DNA of 52,535 nt from Streptomyces sp. CC208A (GTDB lineage: Bacteria; Actinomycetota; Actinomycetes; Streptomycetales; Streptomycetaceae), in contig NZ_JASCXN010000045.1 of the NCBI RefSeq assembly GCF_030010625.1, forward strand, positions 1 to 52,535. The letters run 5' to 3'. Positions 17,719 through 26,086 of this stretch are shown here, piece by piece. A program made the translations under genes and the position numbers. Under the pieces are notes generated by a model. The model did not search any database and was not told the origin of the DNA. It worked only from the letters and a program-made list of their open reading frames with translations. Numbering within the stretch: position 1 is the first letter of the stretch; each line of letters opens with the position of its first letter.

Positions 17719-18936
17719 TCAGTTCTCCTCGTCAGTGGTGAAGGGGTCGGCGGTCTCGGGGCGCAGGCTACGCCACACGAACAGGTCGGTGGGACGGCCG
17801 TCGAGCCGCAGGAACATCGCCGACCGCAGCCCCGGATCGGCCAGTTCCTTGACCGCGCGGGCGAACGCGCCCCGGTCGGCGGCGAGAGGCGCGAGCCGCT
17901 CGTAGGCCTCGTCGATGGCCCGCTCGCGGGCGGCGAACGCCTCTTCGAGCCCCGTGATGACGGACCGGACCCAGGCGTCGAACTCGTCCGGCACCTGCTC
18001 CAGGAGAGCGTCCAGGGGACGCCCGCCCCGCGAACGGATCCCCCCGAGCTCCGCGACGGACAGACCGAGACCCTGGGCGAGGCGCTTGGCGGAGATGCCG
18101 GCGAAGCGCTGCACGCCGTGACCGCGCCAGATGTCGCGCTCGGTGACCCCGGTGAGGACCTTGTGGAGCCGTACGTACTCGGCGAGCTTGGCCTTGGCCC
18201 GCACCCCGGACGCGAAACGCAGCACGAAGCCCTCCGCGTCCGTGCCGGTGGCGGCGGTGCCGTCGGGCAGCGTGTTCGTCCCGGCCAGCTTGACGAGCGC
18301 TTCGAGCGGCATCGGCGGATGCACGGTGACCACCGACCCGATGCCGCTCCACGCGGCCGCCGCCTCGGCGAGACCGATCTCCACGCCGTCGGGCGCGAAC
18401 GCGGCGAGCAGGACGAGGTCCCGCCGGTCGCCGTAGTCCACGACGATACGGTTCTGCGGGTAGACGATCTCCATGAGGTACGTCACCCCGGGCACCAGCC
18501 GCGCGGTGTCGGCGGCGTCGAGCCGCCGCTGCGCCCAGGCCGCCTGGGCACTGATGAACGAACCCTTCGAGGCGACCTGCCAACGCCCTTCGTAGTGGAA
18601 GACCAGGCCGAGGCTGCCGTCGACCTTCTCGTACACCTCGAACGGCTCGTCGGGCAGCGCCGGTGCGTAGGGCCGACCGGACTCGTGCTCGGAGACGTTG
18701 AAGAACTTCGGCAGCGGAAAGGCGACGATCCGGCCGGTGCGGTCGTCGGCGACGAGGCCGCGGCAGCGGGTGGTGACGCTGTTCCAGACGCCTTCGTACT
18801 GACAGCTGCGCGTGTACGTGTAGATGGACAACGGCAGCTCGGGGTGCGACTTGCGGGTCACATGCCCGGCTTCGACCGCCGCCGCCAGCTCCTGGGGCGG
18901 CAGCAGCGCGTCGAGAGTCAGGTACGCCTGGCTCAT
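17719..18936 (-). CDS. RNA ligase, T4 Rnl1-like
   Basis: A 405-residue ligase. The nucleotidyltransferase motif is YEKVDGSLG, with the predicted AMP-accepting lysine at residue 104. Upstream RCRGLVADD and downstream SKGSFISAQAAW, YLMEIVYPQNRIVVDY, DAEGFVLRF and RAKAKLAEYVRLHK match motifs I-V of Rnl1-type tRNA-repair ligases. The C-terminal ~150 residues are helical and unlike DNA ligases. The ATG at 18936 follows GGGAGG at 6 nt. The end-healing kinase/phosphatase follows after 2 nt. Together they should restore RNAs, for example tRNAs, cleaved by ribotoxins. Confidence 0.9.
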   Translation of the reverse strand: MSQAYLTLDALLPPQELAAAVEAGHVTRKSHPELPLSIYTYTRSCQYEGVWNSVTTRCRGLVADDRTGRIVAFPLPKFFNVSEHESGRPYAPALPDEPFEVYEKVDGSLGLVFHYEGRWQVASKGSFISAQAAWAQRRLDAADTARLVPGVTYLMEIVYPQNRIVVDYGDRRDLVLLAAFAPDGVEIGLAEAAAAWSGIGSVVTVHPPMPLEALVKLAGTNTLPDGTAATGTDAEGFVLRFASGVRAKAKLAEYVRLHKVLTGVTERDIWRGHGVQRFAGISAKRLAQGLGLSVAELGGIRSRGGRPLDALLEQVPDEFDAWVRSVITGLEEAFAARERAIDEAYERLAPLAADRGAFARAVKELADPGLRSAMFLRLDGRPTDLFVWRSLRPETADPFTTDEEN

Positions 18937-19101
18937 GGGTTCCCTCCCGGTTTCGAGAGGCCCCATCCTTCCCCGCGGACAACGGCTCCGACCAGCGATT
19001 TAAGGCGCACCCGGCGACCGCCCCGAGACCTTCCCCGAAGAGCCCGCCCGGGACGGTGCGCGGGCCGGCGCCGGCGTTCGGGAAGAAAAAGGCCGCCGAC
19101 C

Positions 19102-19129
19102 CCATCCGGAGAGCCGCTTCGCGCCGAAT
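19102..19129 (+). promoter_or_regulatory. SigK-like ECF promoter of the first fasciclin gene
   Basis: CCATCC (19102-19107), 16 nt, CCGAAT (19124-19129), about 70 bp before the ATG. Both hexamers equal the consensus described for mycobacterial SigK promoters. The same element precedes the second fasciclin gene. Confidence 0.75.
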
Positions 19130-19198
19130 GTCCGGGTGAGAGGTCAACCGATCCGCGGCCGCGGCCCCTCGGCGTCCGGCCGACGGGAGGAGCACGTC

Positions 19199-19777
19199 AT
19201 GAACACCACCTTCACCCGGCGCCGCGTCCCGGCCGTTCTGGCCGCCGCGGCCCTCGCGGTCTCGTTCGGAGCTCTCGCCCCGCCGTCGTCGGCCGACGAC
19301 GGCGGCGCTCCGTTCGGCCCGGGCTGCGCCTCGGTGCCCGAGCAGGGGGCCGGCTCGTTCGCCGGCATGGCCGACGACCCGGTGGCGACCGCCGCTTCGA
19401 ACAACCCGGCGCTGTCCACCCTGGTCGCCGCCGTCGAGAAGGCCGGTCTCGTCGACACCCTCGACAACGCCGAGGACATCACGGTCTTCGCGCCGACGAA
19501 CGGCGCCTTCGCCGAGATCCCGAAGGCCGACCTCGACAAGGTCCTCGCCGACAAGGCCACGCTCACCGAGATCCTCACCTACCACGTGGTCGACGAGCCG
19601 GTGGAGAAGGCGGACCTCGCCGACGGCTCGTTCAAGACCCTGCAGGGCGACATGCTGACCACCGCCGGGTCCGGGGACACGTACGAGGTCAACGACACCG
19701 CCTCCGTCGTCTGCGGCGATGTGCAGACGTCCAACGCGACCGTGCACATCATCGACACCGTGCTCATGCCGGAGTGA
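19199..19777 (+). CDS. secreted fasciclin-domain protein
   Basis: A 192-residue exported protein. Residues 1-32 are a signal peptide (RRRVPAVLAAAALAVSFGAL, cleavage near SSA-DD). The rest is one FAS1 domain with H1 box ITVFAPTNGAF and H2-like ILTYHVV, ending VHIIDTVLMPE. It resembles MPT70-type secreted proteins, whose genes are SigK targets in mycobacteria. The ATG follows GGGAGG. A paralogue at 22440 is nearly identical through the FAS1 core but is a lipoprotein. Two conserved cysteines (GPGCASV, VVCGDV) probably form a disulfide. Confidence 0.92.
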   Translation: MNTTFTRRRVPAVLAAAALAVSFGALAPPSSADDGGAPFGPGCASVPEQGAGSFAGMADDPVATAASNNPALSTLVAAVEKAGLVDTLDNAEDITVFAPTNGAFAEIPKADLDKVLADKATLTEILTYHVVDEPVEKADLADGSFKTLQGDMLTTAGSGDTYEVNDTASVVCGDVQTSNATVHIIDTVLMPE

Positions 19778-19800
19778 GGGGGCGTCAAGGCACCGGGGCC

Positions 19801-19834
19801 CGGCCACGGTCGGGTCCCGGCCACGGTCGGGTCC
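19801..19834. repeat. 17-bp tandem repeat, two copies
   Basis: CGGCCACGGTCGGGTCC occurs at 19801-19817 and again, identical, at 19818-19834, followed by a partial third copy. It lies between the fasciclin gene and the NAD-binding protein gene. It may be a slippage product or may attenuate read-through. Confidence 0.7.
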
Positions 19835-19841
19835 CGGCCCG

Positions 19842-19869
19842 GCATCCGGGTGCCCCCGTGACGACGAAG
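19842..19869 (+). promoter_or_regulatory. weak SigK-like promoter candidate
   Basis: GCATCC (19842-19847), 16 nt, ACGAAG (19864-19869): 5/6 and 4/6 matches to the fasciclin promoter with the same spacing, about 50 bp before the ATG at 19920. This degenerate site would place the NAD-binding gene in the same regulon. Confidence 0.3.
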
Positions 19870-19919
19870 AACCCGCATGAGGTGTGTACGACCCGGAACC
19901 CCGTGAAACGGATCAGCAC

Positions 19920-21446
19920 ATGGTCACTCCCACATCGTCCGAGGCCCCCCGCTGTCTGGTCACCGGCGCGAGCGGTTACATCGGGGGCCGCCTCGTACCG
20001 GAGCTGCTCGACGGCGGGTACCGCGTGCGCTGTCTCGCCAGGCACCCGGACAAGCTCCGCGACTTCCCCTGGGCCGACAGGGTGGAGACCGTACGCGGTG
20101 ACGTCACGGTCGCCGACAGCCTGCGCGAGGCGTTCACCGGCGTGGACGTCGCCTACTACCTGGTCCACTCCATGAGTTCGACCGCACGCTTCGAGGACAC
20201 CGACCGGCTCGCCGCCCGCACCTTCGCCGCCGAGGCCGGCGCCGCCGGGGTACGGCGCATCGTCTACCTGGGCGGCCTGACCCCGCGCGGAGTCCCGGAG
20301 GACGAGCTCTCCCCGCACCTCCGCTCCCGCACCGAGGTGGGCCGTATCCTCCTCGACTCGGGCGTCCCCACCACCGTCCTGCGGGCCGCCGTCGTCATCG
20401 GCTCCGGATCGGCCTCCTTCGAGATGCTCCGGTACCTGACCGAACGGCTCCCCGTCATGGTCACCCCCAGCTGGGTCGGCACCCGGGTCCAGCCCATCGC
20501 GGTCCGCGACGTGCTGAGGTACCTGGTGGGGAGCGCCGCCATGCCCGCAGACGTGAACCGGACCTTCGACGTCGGAGGCCCCGACGTGCTCACGTACCGG
20601 GAGATGATGGAGAGGTACGCGGAGGTCGCGGGGCTCCGTCGGCGCCTCATCGTGCCCGTGCCGGTCCTCACCCCCCGGCTGTCCAGCCAGTGGATCGGTC
20701 TCGTCACACCGGTGCCGGCCTCCCTGGCCCGGCCCCTCACGGAATCGCTCCGGCACGAGGTGGTCCGCACCGAGAACGACATCACCCGGTACGTCCCGGA
20801 CGGCCCCGGCCGGCCCGTCCCCTTCGACGAGGCGCTCCGGCTGGCCCTCCGCCGTGTACGGGAGGCACGGGTCACCACCCGGTGGTCCTCCGCCTCACCG
20901 CCCGGAGCGCCGAGCGACCCGCTGCCGACGGACCCGGACTGGGCGGGCGGCAGTCTGTACACCGACGAACGTGCCCGCACCGTCGACGCGAGCCCCGAGG
21001 CGCTGTGGCGGGTCATCGAGGGGGTGGGCGGGGAGAACGGCTGGTACTCCTTCCCGCTGGCCTGGGCCGTCAGGGGATGGGCGGACCGGCTCGCCGGGGG
21101 AGTGGGACTGCGCCGGGGACGCAGGGACGCGGAACGCCTCCGGGTCGGCGACGCGCTGGACTTCTGGCGTGTGGAGGCGATCGACCGCGGCCGCCTGCTG
21201 CGCCTCCGGGCCGAGATGCGTCTGCCGGGTCTCGCGTGGCTGGAGATGGCCGTCGACCGGGACGAGCAGGGGCGGACGTCGTACCGTCAGCGGGCGCTCT
21301 TCCACCCCCGGGGCCTCGCGGGGCAGGCGTACTGGTGGGGCGTCGCCCCGTTCCACGCCGTGGTCTTCGGAGGCATGGCCAGGAACATCACCCGGACCGC
21401 CGAGACGGAGGGCGACCGGTCGGGGGCGGCCCCGGACCGTAGGTGA
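19920..21446 (+). CDS. NAD(P)-binding atypical SDR with C-terminal DUF2867 domain
   Basis: A 508-residue protein. Residues 10-300 are an atypical SDR: glycine motif LVTGASGYIGGRLVPELL, an acidic RGDV after beta-3, YYLVHSMSS, RIVYLGGL in place of the classical Tyr-x3-Lys, and NRTFDVGGPDVLTYREMM. Residues 330-495 are a DUF2867/SRPBCC-like domain (ASPEALWRVIEGVGGENGWY, DALDFWRVEAIDRGRLLRL). Such fusions accompany ECF-sigma/photolyase clusters; the substrate is unknown. The ATG at 19920 is preferred because the glycine motif follows at the usual distance; GTG 19884 is an alternative. Confidence 0.85.
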   Translation: MVTPTSSEAPRCLVTGASGYIGGRLVPELLDGGYRVRCLARHPDKLRDFPWADRVETVRGDVTVADSLREAFTGVDVAYYLVHSMSSTARFEDTDRLAARTFAAEAGAAGVRRIVYLGGLTPRGVPEDELSPHLRSRTEVGRILLDSGVPTTVLRAAVVIGSGSASFEMLRYLTERLPVMVTPSWVGTRVQPIAVRDVLRYLVGSAAMPADVNRTFDVGGPDVLTYREMMERYAEVAGLRRRLIVPVPVLTPRLSSQWIGLVTPVPASLARPLTESLRHEVVRTENDITRYVPDGPGRPVPFDEALRLALRRVREARVTTRWSSASPPGAPSDPLPTDPDWAGGSLYTDERARTVDASPEALWRVIEGVGGENGWYSFPLAWAVRGWADRLAGGVGLRRGRRDAERLRVGDALDFWRVEAIDRGRLLRLRAEMRLPGLAWLEMAVDRDEQGRTSYRQRALFHPRGLAGQAYWWGVAPFHAVVFGGMARNITRTAETEGDRSGAAPDRR

Positions 21447-22131
21447 TCTCCGCTGCCCGGACGGGCCGAGAGGTGCGCGGAGCGCCGACCGGATGACGGC
21501 CGGCACCCCTGCCTCGCCTCACGCATCCGGCCAGTGCCCCGGAGAAGCCCTGAGGAAGCCGCACAGGTGCCGCGAAGGAGCGACGCGCCCGGTGCGGAGC
21601 ACTGATGACCCTGGGCGGGGAGAGCCTGGGGAGGCACCCGCCCGAGCCGGTGGTGTCCCGGGAACCCGCCGGTACGTCGGTGGGAACCCCGCCTCTCTCC
21701 CCGCGTCATCCGACGGGCCGGGTCGGTTCGTGACCTTCCGGGAGCCGGTCCTGGTGGGCGTCGGCGGCAGCCCGCCGGACGGCGACCCCGCCGAACGCGC
21801 GATGCGGGCACGCCCCGAACGGGGCACCGCCCCCTCCGGGCGGCGGAGGGCGCCGTCCCCACTGATGCTCCTTTCCCACACCGCTGTGCGCACACCGGAG
21901 CGCCGGCTCGCCGGCCCTCGCGCCGATTCCGTACGCGGTACGGGTGACCGGGCGACAAGGAGGAGTTCGGGCTCGCGGTGCTCGAATCGATGGAGGCGGG
22001 GTCGCTCGTCGTCGGTGCCGTGCGCGGTGGAACGGAAGCGACCGGACCTGGGCGGGTCGCCCGCCGGCGGGCGCGCCAGGGCGGGGGATCTCGCCAGATC
22101 CGGCTTGTCCGCACTCGTTCGGGTGAAGGGC
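21447..22131. other. region without an intact gene, possible decayed gene remnants
   Basis: About 1 kb lies between the SDR gene and the second fasciclin gene (its last part carries the 22132 promoter and leader). No frame makes a credible full protein. Two short plus-strand stretches look like relics. One at about 21730-21800 reads EPVLVGVGGSPPDGDPAERA, like the start of a universal stress protein. The other at about 21951-22040 reads EEFGLAVLESMEAG then SLVVGAVRGG, like the donor-binding motif of family-1 glycosyltransferases. Both are flanked by stops or unrelated sequence. These similarities are short and tentative. Confidence 0.35.
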
Positions 22132-22158
22132 CCATCCGTCGGGCGGGCAGCGCCGAAT
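22132..22158 (+). promoter_or_regulatory. SigK-like ECF promoter of the second fasciclin gene
   Basis: CCATCC (22132-22137), 15 nt, CCGAAT (22153-22158). It shares extended matches with the site at 19102 (CCCATCCG and GCGCCGAATG). The leader to the ATG at 22440 is about 275 nt. Confidence 0.7.
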
Positions 22159-22439
22159 GACGGGACGTGAGCACCTTCCACACCGGCACCACCCGCCGGA
22201 CCCCCGGTACCCGCAACCCCCTCGGTCTCCCCGGCACCTTTCCCGGCGAGTCCGTCGGACGGTCGCTCCGGTCGCCGTGCCCGTGGACCACGCAGGTGCC
22301 CGGTGAACCCCCGTCCGCGGGTGGCGCACCGCTGCCGACGCTCACCCCGACCACCGGACCCGCCTTCGAGGCGCCGGTCCGGACAGAACGCCCCGGCCTC
22401 CCTCGGGACCGGGCGAAGAACCCCCAAGGAGCAACAGCC

Positions 22440-23087
22440 ATGAACTCTCCGCGCATCCGTCGTGGCGCGATCGCCGTGACCGCCGCCGTGGTTCTCCCCT
22501 TCTCGCTCGCCGCCTGCTCGGACTCCGACGGCGACACCAAGGCCGCGGCCTCCGCGTCCGCCGCCGCGGACCCGGCCGCGACCGTGACCCCGGCGGAGGG
22601 CGCGACGGCGATGGACGCGCCGTTCGGTCCGGCCTGCGCCGGGGTGCCGAAGGAGGGCGCGGGCTCCTTCGACGGCATGGCGAAGGACCCCGTCGCCACC
22701 GCCGCGTCGAACAACCCCGCCCTGTCCACCCTGGTCACCGCGGTGAAGCAGGCCGGTCTCGTCGACACCCTCGACAACGCCGAGGACATCACGGTGTTCG
22801 CGCCGACGAACGACGCCTTCGCCAAGATCCCGAAGGCCGACCTCGACAAGGTCCTCGCCGACAAGGCCACGCTCACCAAGATCCTCACCTACCACGTCGT
22901 CGGCCAGAGGCTCACCCCCGGGCAGCTGGAGAACGGCAGCTTCGAGACCCTCCAGAAGGGCATGATCACCACTACCGGGTCCGGCGAGGACTACACCGTC
23001 GACGACACCGCCAAGGTGGTCTGCGGCAACGTCAAGACCGCCAACGCCGACGTCTACATCATCGACACCGTCCTCATGCCCGAGTAG
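22440..23087 (+). CDS. fasciclin-domain lipoprotein
   Basis: A 215-residue lipoprotein with a lipobox in VLPFSLAACSDSDG (Cys at about residue 26), then an Ala/Asp-rich linker and a single FAS1 domain almost identical to that of the gene at 19199 (DNAEDITVFAPTNDAFAKIP, ILTYHVVGQRLTPGQL, IDTVLMPE). It resembles MPT83, the lipidated partner of MPT70, which is also under SigK in mycobacteria. The ATG follows AAGGAG. It ends at a terminator hairpin shared with the convergent oxidase gene. A surface or adhesion role is inferred. Confidence 0.92.
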   Translation: MNSPRIRRGAIAVTAAVVLPFSLAACSDSDGDTKAAASASAAADPAATVTPAEGATAMDAPFGPACAGVPKEGAGSFDGMAKDPVATAASNNPALSTLVTAVKQAGLVDTLDNAEDITVFAPTNDAFAKIPKADLDKVLADKATLTKILTYHVVGQRLTPGQLENGSFETLQKGMITTTGSGEDYTVDDTAKVVCGNVKTANADVYIIDTVLMPE

Positions 23088-23103
23088 GCCGGTTCCGACG
23101 GTC

Positions 23104-23153
23104 CGGACATCCCCCGCCCCGTCTCCTTCCGCCGAAGGGGGCGGGGCCGTCCG
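23104..23153. terminator. two-tier hairpin terminator
   Basis: CCCCGCCCC (23112-23120) pairs with GGGGCGGGG (23138-23146). Outside it, CGGAC (23104-23108) pairs with GTCCG (23149-23153) across small bulges. It lies between the convergent fasciclin and FAD-oxidase genes. Confidence 0.7.
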
Positions 23154-23203
23154 CGTACGGCGCGCGGACGACACGACTCCGGCACGTCCTGGAGCGAGGT
23201 CCT

Positions 23204-24460
23204 TCAGACCGCGCCCGTCCGGAGGTCGTCCAGGACGGTGCGAGCCGCTCGCGCGCCCGAAGCGAGCGCACCCTGGAGGGAGCCGGTCGCCCGGTGATCC
23301 CCGTAGACGTACCGGCCGGGAGCCCACCGCGTGGTCCGGGACAGCGGCGTGGGGCCTGGCATCTCCGGCAGGGCGTCGGGGACCGTGACGCGGTGGACGG
23401 CCTCCCAGCCGTCCGTGTCCGTGCCGTACGCCTCGCCCAGGGCCCGCAGGGCGGCGTCCGTGTCCGCCGGGCCGGGGGAGCCGAGCAAGGAGGTGGACAC
23501 CAGCGCCCGGCCGTCGGTGGAGAAGCCGGGCTGGACGGCGGTGAGGACGCAGGAGTTGAGGAATCTGCGCCGCGCGTCGACGACCAGCAGCGGCTCGTCC
23601 AGGGGAGACCGGGCGGTCGCGTGGTACAACGTGGTCACGGTCCGGCCGTCCGGGACACGGAGCCCCGGAAGCAGCTCCGCCGCGGCCCGCTGCCCGGTGG
23701 CGACGACGACCGCGCGAGACCACACCTCGCTCCCGTCCGCGAGGACCACGCCGTCGGGCGTCAGGGCGGAGACGAGGATCCCGGTCCGCAGTACGTCCTG
23801 CGGCAGCCGCGAGGCGAGCTGGGCGGGCACCGCGCCGATCCCCTCGGCCGGCAGGCAGAGGGTGCCGCGGAGCATGCTCCGCCACACCAGGTGGAAGAAG
23901 CGCGCCGAGGTCTCCAGCCGGTCCTCCAGGAAGACCCCCGACAGGAACGGCCGGAAGAGCGTCTCCACCAGCTGCGCCGACACGCCCGCCGTGGCCAGGG
24001 CGTCGAGGGTGGTCCCGTCGGAGCCGTGCCGCAGCACGGACACCGGTGCCAGGGCGTCGCGCGCCGACAGGGCGGAGAGGGCGAGCAGGTCGCGGCCGGA
24101 CGCGAGCCGGCCCGGCAGCAGATCCCGGCTCTTCCGTGGTCGACGGCTCGGATCGGTGAAGCGGCGTGGGCCCCGCTCGGTATGCACGAGCACCCCCGGC
24201 GTGAACGGCCGCAACCGCGGTGCCTTCAGGTTCATACGCCGCTTCACCTGCGGGTACGACGTGTTGAAGACCTGGAAACCGCGGTCCACGGTGAAGCCCG
24301 CCACCCGGTCGGTACGCATCCGGCCGCCGACCGCGTCGCCCGCTTCCAGGAGCAGCACCCGCAGGCCCGCCGCGCACAGGTCACCGGCGCAGGCGAGGCC
24401 GGCGGCCCCTGCTCCGACGACCACCACGTCGTACCGGGCGCCGTCCGTCGTCTTCTCCAT
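23204..24460 (-). CDS. FAD-dependent amine-oxidase/phytoene-desaturase-like oxidoreductase
   Basis: A 418-residue flavoprotein. The dinucleotide-binding motif is VVVVGAGAAGLACAGDLCAA (about residues 12-31), followed by LLLEAGDAVGGRMRTD. The C-terminal FAD motif is YVYGDHRATGSLQGALASG. It belongs to the NAD(P)/FAD-dependent oxidoreductase group that accompanies SigK-type loci, comparable in kind to Rv0449c near sigK in M. tuberculosis. Substrate is unknown; lipid or carotenoid oxidation is plausible. The ATG follows GGAGAGGGG. It stands alone on the minus strand, convergent with the fasciclin gene. Confidence 0.88.
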   Translation of the reverse strand: MEKTTDGARYDVVVVGAGAAGLACAGDLCAAGLRVLLLEAGDAVGGRMRTDRVAGFTVDRGFQVFNTSYPQVKRRMNLKAPRLRPFTPGVLVHTERGPRRFTDPSRRPRKSRDLLPGRLASGRDLLALSALSARDALAPVSVLRHGSDGTTLDALATAGVSAQLVETLFRPFLSGVFLEDRLETSARFFHLVWRSMLRGTLCLPAEGIGAVPAQLASRLPQDVLRTGILVSALTPDGVVLADGSEVWSRAVVVATGQRAAAELLPGLRVPDGRTVTTLYHATARSPLDEPLLVVDARRRFLNSCVLTAVQPGFSTDGRALVSTSLLGSPGPADTDAALRALGEAYGTDTDGWEAVHRVTVPDALPEMPGPTPLSRTTRWAPGRYVYGDHRATGSLQGALASGARAARTVLDDLRTGAV

Positions 24461-25168
24461 GGTGTCCCCTCTCCGTGGATCTCTTCGTGGGAGGCCCGTT
24501 CCCCGCCGTCGGCAGACTGCTGAGGGTCAGGGGCCCGGTCCGCACAGGTCGCTCACGCGGGCGACGCGGGCACCGGCGGAGGCGTACGGCTCCGTCGGTG
24601 CCCGCGTCTGACTCGGGGGCCTGGTTCGGTGGTGCGGTGCCGCACGGCCGACAGGATCGGGTGCGCCTCGGCCCGGTGGAGACGGCGGTGGGAGACGGGC
24701 CGCGGCCCGATCGTCGCCACGGACGTGGCCGTGCCCGTCCGCTTCCGGGAACGGGACGCCCAGCGGATTTCCGAAGAGCTCACGCGTGTCCGTCATGCCG
24801 TACCGGTCCTCGTTCCCGCGATGCGCCGTCGCCCCGCATTCATTCCGGGGGCCTTCACCGGATGCGGTGGACGCCCTCGGGGCGGAAGCTGGACCATGAC
24901 GCGAAGCCGGACGGGGAAAAGTGCCCGTCCGGTCGCGTCCGACGGCCCCTCCGCCGGAGAAGTACCCGGGTGAGGGGCGGACGTCGTGAAAGTTCCTTGC
25001 CGGCGAAGGAGCCGTGCGGGGCGCGGAGCGCCGCGTCGGCTCCGTGCGTGCCGCCCCGCTGCTCCCGACCGCGCCCACCCCGAGCGGCCGACCTCGCCCG
25101 AGGCGCCGGAACCGCCGGGACGGCCGCTGTCCGCCCACTTCCGTTCGCCCTTCACACCGGAGACCGTC
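24461..25168. other. 708-bp intergenic region, no supported gene
   Basis: It separates the divergent FAD oxidoreductase and SDR genes and must hold both promoters. A small minus-strand frame (24796-24527, about 89 residues, starting MTDTRELFGNPLGVPFP after GAGG) has a fair ribosome site, but no recognisable fold and a low-complexity Pro/Arg tail, so it is not called. No CCATCC/CCGAAT pair was found in either direction. Confidence 0.5.
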
Positions 25169-26086
25169 ATGTCCCGCTCATGGGAACTGCAAGGACGTAC
25201 CGCTGTCGTCACCGGCGCCGCCCGTGGGCTGGGTGCCGGCCTGGCCCGCCGGCTCGCCGGGCGCGGCATGCGGGTGGCCCTCCTGGGACGGGAGCACGCC
25301 ACCCTCGCCGCGGTGGCCGTGACGCTCGCCGCCGAGAGCCACGTCGTGGAGGTCGACGTCACCGACGACGCGGCGATGGAACGGGCCGCCGAGGACGTGA
25401 CGCGCACCCTCGGCGCCCCGTCGGTCGTCATCGCCAACGCGGGCGTCGCGGAGGGCGGTCCCTTCGAGACCTCCGACCCCGAGACGTGGCGCCGCGTCGT
25501 GGAGGTCAACCTCGTGGGCAGCGCGGTCACCGGGCGGGTCTTCCTGCCCGGCCTGCGGTCCACCCGTGGTTACTTCCTCCAGGTCGCCTCCACCGCCGCC
25601 TTCGGTGCGGCCCCGATGATGAGCGCCTACTGTGCCTCCAAAGCGGGTGTCGAGGCGTTCGCCCGCTCCCTCCGCGCCGAGGTGGCCCACCAGGGCGTCG
25701 GCGTGGGGGTGGCGTACCTGCACTGGACCGACACCGACATGGTCCGCGACGTCGACCGTCACACGGTCCTGCGGGAGCTGCGCGGTCACATGCCCGCTCC
25801 CGCCCGCCGCGTGTACCCGGTCGACCAGGTCGCGAGCCGGCTCGCACGAGGTGTGGAACGGCGCTCGACCTCCGTCTACGCCCCGCCGTGGCTGAGACTC
25901 GCCCAGGCCGGACGACCGCTCTTCCCCTTCGCGGTGGACCTGTTCTCCCGCCGGGAACTGCCCCGGCTCATGCGGGAGCACTCGTTCGAACAGACCGGTC
26001 TGCTCGGGGCAGGCGGAAGGATCGAGGAGGCGACGATCGACCGTTCCGCCGCCGGGCGTGCGGGGGACGGGCAAGCGGCCTCCTGA
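25169..26086 (+). CDS. short-chain dehydrogenase/reductase (classical SDR)
   Basis: A 305-residue NAD(P)H-dependent oxidoreductase. The cofactor motif is AVVTGAARGLGAGLARRLAG (TGxxxGxG). ANAG is present as VVIANAGVAE, the catalytic Ser region as LQVASTAAFGAAP, and Tyr-x3-Lys as YCASKAG. The last ~60 residues extend beyond a minimal SDR and contain a hydrophobic, possibly membrane-associating segment (WLRLAQAGRPLFPFAVDLF). The ATG follows GGAG at 6 nt. Similar SDRs accompany ECF-sigma/photolyase/lipid-modification loci. Substrate is not predictable. Confidence 0.92.
   Translation: MSRSWELQGRTAVVTGAARGLGAGLARRLAGRGMRVALLGREHATLAAVAVTLAAESHVVEVDVTDDAAMERAAEDVTRTLGAPSVVIANAGVAEGGPFETSDPETWRRVVEVNLVGSAVTGRVFLPGLRSTRGYFLQVASTAAFGAAPMMSAYCASKAGVEAFARSLRAEVAHQGVGVGVAYLHWTDTDMVRDVDRHTVLRELRGHMPAPARRVYPVDQVASRLARGVERRSTSVYAPPWLRLAQAGRPLFPFAVDLFSRRELPRLMREHSFEQTGLLGAGGRIEEATIDRSAAGRAGDGQAAS

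Noticed and set aside
24527..24796. Small minus-strand frame (89 residues, MTDTRELFGNPLG...) after GAGG
   Set aside because: Has a fair start but a low-complexity tail and no recognisable family; insufficient to call a gene.
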